Made by a program: the position numbers and the translations under genes. Positions 7,110 through 13,796 of a stretch of 27,892 bases of DNA are shown here, in pieces; position 1 is the stretch's first letter; each line of letters starts with the position of its first letter. The stretch is from contig DILC01000068.1 of assembly GCA_002424865.1 (NCBI GenBank), forward strand, positions 28,064-55,955. The letters are read 5' to 3'. This DNA is from Rhodocyclaceae bacterium UBA5602 (lineage in GTDB: Bacteria; Pseudomonadota; Gammaproteobacteria; Burkholderiales; Rhodocyclaceae). The notes beneath the pieces are model-generated. The model worked only from the letters and a program-made list of their open reading frames with translations, ran no database searches and had not been told where the DNA came from.

Positions 7110-7531
7110 GAAACAACGACTGGAATCTTGAGTTCGACCTTGCGGCCAAGGTGCCGGTCTATCTTGCGCCGCACCGGTTCCACCTTGAATGGCCGCGTCA
7201 GCGTGTCGTCCGCGCCGATAGCCATGACGGCCGCGACGCCTGCTGCGTCATCGGCTTCGCAAATCACCAGCAGCTTTACGCCCGGCCAGGCCGAACGCAG
7301 GTTGTGCAGCAGTTCTGTGCCATCCCTGATGACAAACGCGGCGCTGAGCAGGACGAGATCCGGTTGCCAGTCCAGCCCTTTTTCAAGCGCGGCGTCGATG
7401 GTGGCGAATTCGTGGGTCTCGTTATCGTCTGCGAGCATGAATTGCAGGACAGTCCGGGTGATTTCGTCTTCGTCCAGCACAAATACCCGCCGGTTCTCTA
7501 CGGCACGTTGCGCTTCTACCCCGATTTGCAT
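7106..7531 (-). CDS. Degenerate response-regulator receiver-domain protein
   Basis: A 141-residue stand-alone CheY-like domain with no output domain. RRVFVLDEDEITRTVLQFML carries the acidic pocket (Asp20-Glu21-Asp22). In DLVLLSAAFVIRDGTELL the usual phospho-acceptor Asp is Ser63, and in LTRPFKVEPV the conserved KPF lysine is Arg113; the usual Thr/Ser near residues 89-91 is also not clear. It is therefore probably a pseudo-receiver that binds a partner without being phosphorylated. The start at 7531 is decided by AAGGAG six bases upstream; longer in-frame starts (7558, 7642) run into the promoter region. It is the first gene of the minus-strand dra operon, divergent from nifH. Its partner and signal are unknown. 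Confidence 0.82.
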   Translation of the reverse strand: MQIGVEAQRAVENRRVFVLDEDEITRTVLQFMLADDNETHEFATIDAALEKGLDWQPDLVLLSAAFVIRDGTELLHNLRSAWPGVKLLVICEADDAAGVAAVMAIGADDTLTRPFKVEPVRRKIDRHLGRKVELKIPVVVS

Positions 7532-7568
7532 GGCTGACTCCTTGAAAGTGATCTTCATGCGAGCTTTA

Positions 7569-7582
7569 GCAAGTTTTATTCC
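7569..7582 (-). promoter_or_regulatory. Possible sigma-54 promoter facing the dra operon
   Basis: On the minus strand the sequence reads AGGAATAAAACTTGCTA, with GG (7582-7581) and GC (7570-7569) exactly ten bases apart and a consensus TTGCT at -12; the -24 half matches only GG. It would start transcription near 7557, about 26 bases before the receiver gene's ATG. The weak -24 element makes this a candidate only. Confidence 0.5.
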
Positions 7583-7627
7583 TGCTGTTCCAAAGCGCAT
7601 GTTTATTGGCGTCAGCGTTTGCCAGCG

Positions 7628-7644
7628 CCTTGCTGACAGCAAGG
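7628..7644. promoter_or_regulatory. 17-bp perfect dyad (candidate operator)
   Basis: CCTTGCTG and CAGCAAGG form a perfect 8+8 inverted repeat around a single A. One-base spacing is too tight for an RNA hairpin, so a dimeric DNA-binding protein is more likely. It lies about 45 bp upstream of the candidate dra sigma-54 promoter and 64 bp from the first NifA-type site. The binding protein is unknown. Confidence 0.45.
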
Positions 7645-7707
7645 GAATAGCAGGCAGCGACAGGAAATTTTTATCTTGTCGGTTATATCGGCAGCGCCAA
7701 ATGAACT

Positions 7708-7723
7708 TGTCTTGTTTCCTACA
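7708..7723. promoter_or_regulatory. NifA upstream activator site 1 (TGT-N10-ACA)
   Basis: TGT at 7708-7710 and ACA at 7721-7723 are separated by exactly ten bases, the NifA UAS consensus. The centre is about 143 bp upstream of the predicted nifH start of transcription and about 158 bp upstream of the candidate dra start, so one enhancer could serve both directions. Confidence 0.82.
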
Positions 7724-7737
7724 GGAAAATTCATCCT

Positions 7738-7753
7738 TGTGTGTTTCCCCACA
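7738..7753. promoter_or_regulatory. NifA upstream activator site 2 (TGT-N10-ACA)
   Basis: TGT at 7738-7740 and ACA at 7751-7753 with exactly ten bases between. It sits 30 bp from site 1, close to three helical turns, so both sites face the same side of the DNA, as expected for paired NifA dimers. Confidence 0.82.
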
Positions 7754-7780
7754 TCCTTCACGGCTTGGGTCAGGTTGCCG

Positions 7781-7831
7781 TATAAATTGAATTATTCAAT
7801 AAAAACAGTGTGTTGCTTGATTTTTTAGAAA
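7781..7831. promoter_or_regulatory. AT-rich bend region between enhancer and nifH promoter (possible IHF site)
   Basis: A strongly AT-rich segment lies between the NifA sites and the -24 box. It contains the palindrome TTGAAT-T-ATTCAA (7787-7799) and, on the minus strand, AATCAAGCAACAC, which matches the IHF core AATCAA but not the TTR part. Position is ideal for IHF-assisted looping; the match is only partial. Confidence 0.4.
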
Positions 7832-7832
7832 G

Positions 7833-7848
7833 TGGCACAGCGGTTGCT
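7833..7848 (+). promoter_or_regulatory. Sigma-54 (-24/-12) promoter of nifHDK
   Basis: TGGCACAGCGGTTGCT matches the RpoN consensus TGGCAC-N5-TTGC, with GG at 7834-7835 and GC at 7846-7847 ten bases apart. Transcription should start near 7859, giving a nifH leader of about 155 bases. With the two upstream NifA-type sites this is a textbook NifA/RpoN-dependent nif promoter. Confidence 0.93.
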
Positions 7849-8014
7849 AAGAGTAGCCTGCACCGCAGATGTTTTGCCGAACGAGTGACTACAAACGAAG
7901 ACCTAAAGGGTTACGTAGAGAGGCGCAGCTGGATGCATTTTCGAGCACAGATGGAACTGCATGGCAATTTTATTTAACTCAACTCTCAACAGGCTTACTT
8001 AAGGAGAATTTGAA

Positions 8015-8896
8015 ATGGCAAAACTCAGGCAAATCGCGTTTTACGGCAAGGGGGGCATCGGCAAGTCGACCACTTCCCAGAATACCCTCGCCTCGCTGGC
8101 CGAAATGGGCCAGAAAATCCTGATCGTCGGCTGCGATCCCAAGGCTGACTCCACCCGTCTCATTCTGCACGCCAAGGCGCAGGACACCATCCTGTCGCTG
8201 GCAGCGGATGCGGGTTCGGTGGAAGACCTCGAGCTCGAGGATGTGATGAAGGTCGGTTACCGCGACATCCGTTGCGTTGAATCCGGTGGCCCGGAACCCG
8301 GCGTGGGTTGCGCCGGCCGCGGGGTGATCACTTCGATCAACTTCCTCGAAGAAGAGGGTGCGTACGATGGCATGGATTATGTTTCCTACGACGTGCTGGG
8401 CGACGTGGTGTGTGGTGGCTTCGCCATGCCGATCCGCGAGAACAAGGCGCAGGAAATTTATATCGTCATGTCCGGCGAAATGATGGCCATGTATGCGGCC
8501 AACAACATTTCCAAGGGCGTTTTGAAGTATGCCAACTCGGGCGGCGTGCGCCTGGGCGGCCTGGTGTGCAACGAGCGCCAGACCGACAAGGAGTACGAAC
8601 TGGCCGAAGCATTGGCCGGGATGCTGGGCACCAAGCTGATTCACTTCATCCCGCGTGACAACATTGTTCAGCACGCCGAGCTGCGGCGGATGACGGTGCT
8701 GGAGTACGCGCCCGAGTCCAAGCAGGCGGAAGAGTACCGCACGCTGGCCAGGAAGATCCATGCCAACGAGGGCAATGGCACGATTCCCACGCCTATCACC
8801 ATGGATCAGTTGGAGGACCTGCTGATGGCGCACGGCATCATGGAGGCGATTGACGAGTCGCAGGTCGGCAAGACGGCGGCTGAACTGGCTGCCTAA
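8015..8896 (+). CDS. nifH: Nitrogenase iron protein NifH
   Basis: NifH is the homodimeric Fe protein (dinitrogenase reductase) that passes electrons, with MgATP hydrolysis, to the MoFe protein, and it is also used in cofactor maturation. The 293-residue protein has the P-loop GKGGIGKST (11-19), switch region DPKADSTRL, the [4Fe-4S] ligands Cys99 and Cys133 (GVGCAGRG and DVVCGGFAM), and Arg102 two residues after the Gly-Cys-Ala, the target of DraT. AAGGAG stands nine bases before the ATG. Transcription comes from the sigma-54 promoter at 7833-7848. A GC-rich hairpin follows the gene before nifD. The C-terminus (ESQVGKTAAELAA) is normal for the Mo-nitrogenase type, and the nearby nifDK confirm Mo rather than V/Fe-only nitrogenase. 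Confidence 0.99.
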   Translation: MAKLRQIAFYGKGGIGKSTTSQNTLASLAEMGQKILIVGCDPKADSTRLILHAKAQDTILSLAADAGSVEDLELEDVMKVGYRDIRCVESGGPEPGVGCAGRGVITSINFLEEEGAYDGMDYVSYDVLGDVVCGGFAMPIRENKAQEIYIVMSGEMMAMYAANNISKGVLKYANSGGVRLGGLVCNERQTDKEYELAEALAGMLGTKLIHFIPRDNIVQHAELRRMTVLEYAPESKQAEEYRTLARKIHANEGNGTIPTPITMDQLEDLLMAHGIMEAIDESQVGKTAAELAA

Positions 8897-8917
8897 GCAG
8901 TTCTGCTGGAAAGGGAT

Positions 8918-8948
8918 CGCGGCGGCGGTCCTGATGATTGCCGCCGCG
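8918..8948 (+). promoter_or_regulatory. nifH-nifD intercistronic hairpin
   Basis: CGCGGCGGC (8918-8926) pairs perfectly with GCCGCCGCG (8940-8948) across a 13-base loop, about 20 bases after the nifH stop. No T-run follows. Such structures in other nifHDK operons are thought to stabilise the nifH message or cause partial termination, giving more Fe protein than MoFe protein; the same effect here is inference. Confidence 0.65.
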
Positions 8949-9070
8949 GTTTCGGAGATTTGCGCAAAGGCCCGGTTTTTGAAGTGTCAGCCGGGTCTTT
9001 GTGGAACGCTCCACCGAGCGAGACAGCAGTAGCAGATGTATATCCATCAACCTGAACTGGAGGGCATGAC

Positions 9071-10531
9071 ATGAGCCTCACCGTTGAAGAAACCAAGGCA
9101 CGCAACAAAGAATTGATCGAAGAGGTCTTGAAGGCCTATCCGGAAAAGACGGCGAAAAGACGCGCCAAACACCTCAATACCCATGAGGAAGGCAAATCCG
9201 ACTGCAACGTCAAGTCGAACATCAAATCGGTTCCGGGCGTGATGACCATCCGTGGTTGCGCCTATGCAGGCTCGAAAGGCGTGGTCTGGGGGCCTATCAA
9301 GGACATGATCCATATCAGCCACGGCCCGGTCGGCTGCGGCCAGTATTCCTGGGCCGCACGGCGCAACTACTACATCGGCACGACGGGTATCGACACCTTC
9401 GTGACCATGCAATTTACCTCCGACTTCCAGGAAAAGGACATCGTTTTCGGCGGCGACAAGAAGCTGGAAAAGATCATGGACGAAATCCAGGTACTCTTCC
9501 CGCTCAACAAGGGCATCACGGTCCAGTCCGAGTGTCCGATTGGCCTGATCGGCGACGATATCGAAGCGGTATCGAAGAAGAAGACCAAGGAATACAACGG
9601 CCACACCATCGTGCCGGTGCGCTGCGAAGGATTCCGCGGCGTATCGCAGTCGCTGGGCCATCACATCGCCAACGACGCGGTGCGCGACTGGGTGTTCGAC
9701 AAGATGGATCCGGACAAGAACAAGTTCGAAAGCACCCCCTATGACGTGGCCATCATTGGTGACTACAACATCGGCGGCGATGCCTGGTCCTCACGCATCC
9801 TGCTGGAAGAAATGGGCCTGCGCGTGATCGCCCAGTGGTCGGGCGACGGCTCCATCGCGGAACTGGAAAATACGCCCAAGGCCAAGCTCAACGTGCTGCA
9901 CTGCTACCGTTCGATGAACTACATCAGCCGCCATATGGAAGAAAAGTATGGCGTGCCCTGGGTCGAGTACAACTTCTTCGGCCCGTCCAAGATCGCCGCC
10001 AGCTTGCGCGAAATCGCCAGCCATTTCGACGACAAGATCAAGGAAGGCGCCGAGCGGGTCATCGCCAAATACAAGGCGCTGACCGATGCGGTCATCGCCA
10101 AGTACCGGCCGCGCCTGGAAGGCAAGACCGTGATGCTGTTCGTCGGCGGCCTGCGTCCGCGCCACGTGATTGGCGCGTATGAAGACCTGGGCATGAACGT
10201 GGTCGGCACGGGTTACGAGTTTGGCCACAACGACGACTATCAGCGCACGACGCATTACGTCAAGGATGGCACGCTGATTTACGACGATGTGACCGGCTTC
10301 GAGTTCGAGAAGTTCGTCGAAAAGATCCAGCCCGACCTGGTGGGTTCCGGCATCAAGGAAAAGTACGTGTTCCAGAAGATGGGCGTGCCTTTCCGCCAGA
10401 TGCACTCGTGGGACTACTCAGGCCCCTATCACGGCTATGACGGGTTTGGCATTTTCGCCCGCGATATGGACATGGCCATCAACAGCCCCGTGTGGAGCCT
10501 GTCGAAGGCGCCCTGGAAGAAAGCAGCCTAA
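9071..10531 (+). CDS. nifD: Nitrogenase molybdenum-iron protein alpha chain NifD
   Basis: NifD forms the alpha2beta2 MoFe protein with NifK and holds the FeMo-cofactor where N2 is reduced. All key residues are visible in the 486-aa sequence: P-cluster ligands Cys63 (RGCAYAG), Cys89 (GPVGCGQYS) and Cys155 (SECPIGLIGDD); FeMo-cofactor ligands Cys278 (LHCYRSMNYI) and His445 (MHSWDYSGPYHGY); and the cofactor-pocket segment GVSQSLGHH with Gln193 and His197. Length is normal. The start follows GGAGGG at good spacing. It lies 174 bases after nifH and 80 before nifK, both gaps holding hairpins. Expression is expected from the nifH promoter. Confidence 0.99.
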   Translation: MSLTVEETKARNKELIEEVLKAYPEKTAKRRAKHLNTHEEGKSDCNVKSNIKSVPGVMTIRGCAYAGSKGVVWGPIKDMIHISHGPVGCGQYSWAARRNYYIGTTGIDTFVTMQFTSDFQEKDIVFGGDKKLEKIMDEIQVLFPLNKGITVQSECPIGLIGDDIEAVSKKKTKEYNGHTIVPVRCEGFRGVSQSLGHHIANDAVRDWVFDKMDPDKNKFESTPYDVAIIGDYNIGGDAWSSRILLEEMGLRVIAQWSGDGSIAELENTPKAKLNVLHCYRSMNYISRHMEEKYGVPWVEYNFFGPSKIAASLREIASHFDDKIKEGAERVIAKYKALTDAVIAKYRPRLEGKTVMLFVGGLRPRHVIGAYEDLGMNVVGTGYEFGHNDDYQRTTHYVKDGTLIYDDVTGFEFEKFVEKIQPDLVGSGIKEKYVFQKMGVPFRQMHSWDYSGPYHGYDGFGIFARDMDMAINSPVWSLSKAPWKKAA

Positions 10532-10547
10532 ACGTCAGTTGGGGATG

Positions 10548-10579
10548 GCGGGGTGGTGCGACGCAAGACACCGCCCCGC
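10548..10579 (+). promoter_or_regulatory. nifD-nifK intercistronic hairpin
   Basis: GCGGGGTGGTG (10548-10558) pairs with CACCGCCCCGC (10569-10579) over 11 bp with one G-U pair and a 10-base loop. It lies just after the nifD stop and is followed by the AAGGAG of nifK. A role in mRNA stability or in setting the NifD/NifK ratio is inferred. Confidence 0.6.
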
Positions 10580-10611
10580 AAACCGAACCATAGCTTATAA
10601 GGAGTTTTATC

Positions 10612-12171
10612 ATGCCGCAAAATGCCGAGAATATTCTTGACCACGAGAACCTGTTCCGTCAGCCGGAATATGTTGAGATGTTCGAGAACAAGAAGAAAAA
10701 CTTCGAGTTCTCCGTCCCCGTCGACAAGGTCAAGGAAATCATCGAGTGGACCAAGTCCAAGGACTATCAGGAAAAGAACTTTGCCCGCGATTCGCTAACC
10801 GTTAATCCCGCCAAGGCCTGTCAGCCGCTGGGGGCCGTGTTTGTGGCCAACGGCTTTGCCAGGACCTTGTCCTTCGTGCATGGCTCGCAAGGCTGCGTCG
10901 CCTACTACCGCTCGCACTTTTCGCGCCATTTCAAGGAGCCGACGTCCTGCGTCTCTTCTTCGATGACCGAAGACGCCGCGGTGTTCGGCGGCCTCAACAA
11001 CATGATCGACGGCCTGGCCAATACCCACAGCCTGTACAAGCCCGACATGATCGCGGTATCCACCACCTGCATGGCCGAAGTGATTGGTGACGACTTGAAC
11101 GCTTTCATCAAGACAGCCAAGGAAAAGGGCAGTGTGCCAATGGAATATGATGTGCCCTTTGCGCATACCCCGGCGTTTGTCGGCAGCCATATCACCGGCT
11201 ATGACAACGCCTTGATGGGCATACTCAGGCACTTCTGGGATGGCAAGGCCGACACCGCGCCGAAGCTTGAGCGTGTGCCAAACGAGTCGATCAATTTCAT
11301 TGGCGGCTTCGATGGCTTCGTGGTCGGCAACATCCCCGAGATACGGCGCATTTTCAAGACCATGGGCATCGAGCACACCTTCCTGTGCGACCCTTCGGAC
11401 AACTGGAATACGCCGACCGACGGCACCTACCGCATGTATGACGGCGGCACCACCAAGCAGCAGGTGATAGACGCGCTGAACGCCAAGGCAACCATCGTGT
11501 TTCAGCAGTTCTCGGCCGAGAAAACCGCCAAGCTGATCGCCGACCATGGGCAAGAAGTCGTATCGCTCAATCATCCGATGGGCGTTGCCGGCACGGACCA
11601 GTTCCTGATGGAGCTCTCGCGCATCACGGGCAAGCCGATCCCGGCTGAACTGGAACTTGAGCGCGGACGCCTGGTGGATGCGATTGCCGATTCACAGGCC
11701 CATTTGCATGGCAAAAAGTATGCGCTGTACGGCGACCCGGACCTGATGCTGGGGCTGACCCAGTTCCTGCTCGAACTGGGCGCGGAGCCCACGCATGTGT
11801 TGTCTACCAATGGTGACGATAAATGGGCGGCCAAGGTGCAGGCATTGTTCGATGCCTCGCCCTTCGGCAAGAACTGCAAGGTGTATCCGAAGCGCGATTT
11901 GTGGCACATGCGTTCGCTGCTCTTTACCGAGCCGGTGGATTTCCTCATCGGCAACACCTACGGCAAGTATCTGGAGCGCGATACGGGGACACCGCTGATC
12001 CGCCTCGTATTCCCGATATTCGACCGGCATCACTACCACCGTATGCCGATCTGGGGTTATGAAGGGGCGATGCGCGTGCTGGTGATGCTGCTGGACGAGT
12101 TCTTCGAGGCGCTGGATGCGAACACCATCATTCCAGGCAAGACGGACTACTCCTACGACATCATCCGTTAA
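10612..12171 (+). CDS. nifK: Nitrogenase molybdenum-iron protein beta chain NifK
   Basis: NifK pairs with NifD and shares the [8Fe-7S] P-cluster, which relays electrons from NifH to the FeMo-cofactor. The 519-residue protein has the extended N-terminus of the full-length NifK type and P-cluster ligands Cys70 (AKACQPLGA), Cys95 (HGSQGCVAYYRSHFSRHF) and Cys153 (STTCMAEVIGDD). The C-terminal region YHRMPIWGYEGAMRVLVMLLDEFFEALD is also typical. AAGGAG precedes the ATG at good spacing. It ends 114 bases before nifE; that gap holds only a weak inverted repeat and no convincing sigma-54 promoter, so nifE may be read through from nifH. Confidence 0.99.
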   Translation: MPQNAENILDHENLFRQPEYVEMFENKKKNFEFSVPVDKVKEIIEWTKSKDYQEKNFARDSLTVNPAKACQPLGAVFVANGFARTLSFVHGSQGCVAYYRSHFSRHFKEPTSCVSSSMTEDAAVFGGLNNMIDGLANTHSLYKPDMIAVSTTCMAEVIGDDLNAFIKTAKEKGSVPMEYDVPFAHTPAFVGSHITGYDNALMGILRHFWDGKADTAPKLERVPNESINFIGGFDGFVVGNIPEIRRIFKTMGIEHTFLCDPSDNWNTPTDGTYRMYDGGTTKQQVIDALNAKATIVFQQFSAEKTAKLIADHGQEVVSLNHPMGVAGTDQFLMELSRITGKPIPAELELERGRLVDAIADSQAHLHGKKYALYGDPDLMLGLTQFLLELGAEPTHVLSTNGDDKWAAKVQALFDASPFGKNCKVYPKRDLWHMRSLLFTEPVDFLIGNTYGKYLERDTGTPLIRLVFPIFDRHHYHRMPIWGYEGAMRVLVMLLDEFFEALDANTIIPGKTDYSYDIIR

Positions 12172-12285
12172 TGCCGACACCGGGTTGGCCGCTTTTTTAG
12201 CCCGCCCGGTTCGCCTGGATTGTTGTTGGGCTGGCGGCATTCTGCAGTTCAGGTTCCAAGGGTCATCAAGTCAAGGGGTTCGGAC

Positions 12286-13785
12286 ATGGGCGCACAACTC
12301 AGTGAAAAGCTTCAGGATGTTTTCAACGAACCTGGTTGCGACAAGAACCAGGGCAAGTCGGATAAAGAGCGCAAGAAGGGATGCACCAAGCAACTCTCTC
12401 CCGGTGCGGCTGCAGGCGGTTGCGCTTTTGACGGCGCCAAGATTGCCTTGCAGCCGATTGTCGATGTCGCGCATCTGGTGCATGGTCCCATTGCCTGCGA
12501 AGGCAACTCGTGGGACAACCGGCATGCGCTGTCTTCCGGTGCTGCCACCTACCGCACGGGCTTTACTACCGACATCAATGAACTGGATGTCATTTATGGC
12601 GGCGAGAAGCGCCTGTACAAGGCCGTCAAGGAAATCATCGACAAGTATGACCCGCCCGCGGTCTTCGTTTATCAGACCTGTGTCACCGCACTGATTGGCG
12701 ATGATATTGAGGCAGTGTGCAAGGCGGCCGGCAAAAAATTCAATAAACCCGTTATTCCGGTTAATTCTCCAGGTTTTGCCGGGGTTAAAAACCTCGGCAA
12801 TAAACTCGGTGGCGAGGCGTTGCTCGATTATGTGATTGGCACGGCCGAGCCGGAGTACACCACGCCCTACGACATCAACATCATTGGCGAGTACAACCTG
12901 TCTGGCGAATTGTGGCAGGTCAAGCCGCTGCTTGATGCGATGGGCGTGCGCGTGCTCGCCTGCATCAGCGGTGATGCGCGGTATCAGGAAGTGGCCTATT
13001 CGCATCGTGCCAAGGCCGCCATGATGGTGTGCTCCAAGGCGATGGTCAATATCTCGCGCAAGATGGAAGAGCGTTACAACATTCCTTTCTTCGAAGGCTC
13101 GTTCTATGGCATTGGCGACATGTCCGACAGCCTGCGCGAGATTGCCCGCTTGCTGGTCCAGCAGGGCGCGCCGGACGGCATCATTGCCCGCACCGAAGCG
13201 TTGATTGCCGCGGAAGAAGCCCGCGCCTGGGCGCGTATCGAACCCTACAAGGCGCGGCTCAAGGGCAAACGCGTGCTGCTGATTACCGGCGGCGTCAAGT
13301 CCTGGTCGGTGGTGGCGGCGCTGCAGGAAGTAGGTATCGAAATCGTCGGCACCAGCGTCAAGAAATCGACCAAGGAAGACAAGGAACGCATCAAGGAAAT
13401 CATGGGCGAAGAAGCGCACATGATTGACGACATGCCGCCGCGCGAAATGTACAAGATGCTGAAAGAAGCGCGCGCCGACATCATGCTCTCGGGCGGCCGT
13501 TCGCAGTTTATTGCGCTCAAGGCCAAGATGCCCTGGCTCGATATCAACCAGGAGCGCCATCATGCCTTTGCCGGTTACGAGGGCATGGTCAAGCTGGTGC
13601 AGGAAATTGACAAGACCCTGTACAACCCGGTGTGGGAACAGGTACGCCTGCCCGCGCCCTGGGATGTGGCAGGGGTTTTGCCTAGCGCCTCTGTGCGCCT
13701 GCCGAATCGCCCGGCCGCGCAAGGATGGCCGTTGGAAGGCCGTGGCGAAAACGCGCTCGATAGTTCCTTATCGAGTGCTGGCTAA
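12286..13785 (+). CDS. nifE: Nitrogenase FeMo-cofactor biosynthesis protein NifE
   Basis: NifE with NifN forms the scaffold on which the FeMo-cofactor precursor (L-cluster) is matured before insertion into NifDK. The 499-aa protein resembles NifD: CDKNQGKSDKERKKGCTKQL near the N-terminus, then GGCAFDGAKIALQPI (Cys46), HGPIACEGNSWD (Cys71), YQTCVTALIGDDIEAV (Cys132) and, near the end, DINQERHHAFAGYEG. ATG 12286 is used because AAGGGG precedes it and the protein then begins MGAQLSEKLQDVFNEPGCDK, as in relatives; an in-frame start at 12220 is unlikely. After PAPWD there is a tail of about 28 residues (VAGVLPSASVRL... to SSLSSAG) that I do not recognise. nifN starts 12 bases later. Confidence 0.98.
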   Translation: MGAQLSEKLQDVFNEPGCDKNQGKSDKERKKGCTKQLSPGAAAGGCAFDGAKIALQPIVDVAHLVHGPIACEGNSWDNRHALSSGAATYRTGFTTDINELDVIYGGEKRLYKAVKEIIDKYDPPAVFVYQTCVTALIGDDIEAVCKAAGKKFNKPVIPVNSPGFAGVKNLGNKLGGEALLDYVIGTAEPEYTTPYDINIIGEYNLSGELWQVKPLLDAMGVRVLACISGDARYQEVAYSHRAKAAMMVCSKAMVNISRKMEERYNIPFFEGSFYGIGDMSDSLREIARLLVQQGAPDGIIARTEALIAAEEARAWARIEPYKARLKGKRVLLITGGVKSWSVVAALQEVGIEIVGTSVKKSTKEDKERIKEIMGEEAHMIDDMPPREMYKMLKEARADIMLSGGRSQFIALKAKMPWLDINQERHHAFAGYEGMVKLVQEIDKTLYNPVWEQVRLPAPWDVAGVLPSASVRLPNRPAAQGWPLEGRGENALDSSLSSAG

Positions 13786-13796
13786 AGGCAAAACCC

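Noticed and set aside
7869..8123. Frame in the nifH leader running into nifH in another phase
   Set aside because: No ribosome site or homology; it overlaps the conserved P-loop region of nifH.
12233..12245. Sigma-54-like element before nifE
   Set aside because: GG and GC are nine bases apart instead of ten and the TTGC block is absent; no TGT-N10-ACA site nearby.
12271..13722. 483-codon open frame on the minus strand opposite nifE
   Set aside because: No family resemblance; it mirrors the codon bias of nifE in GC-rich DNA, and nifE is unmistakable.
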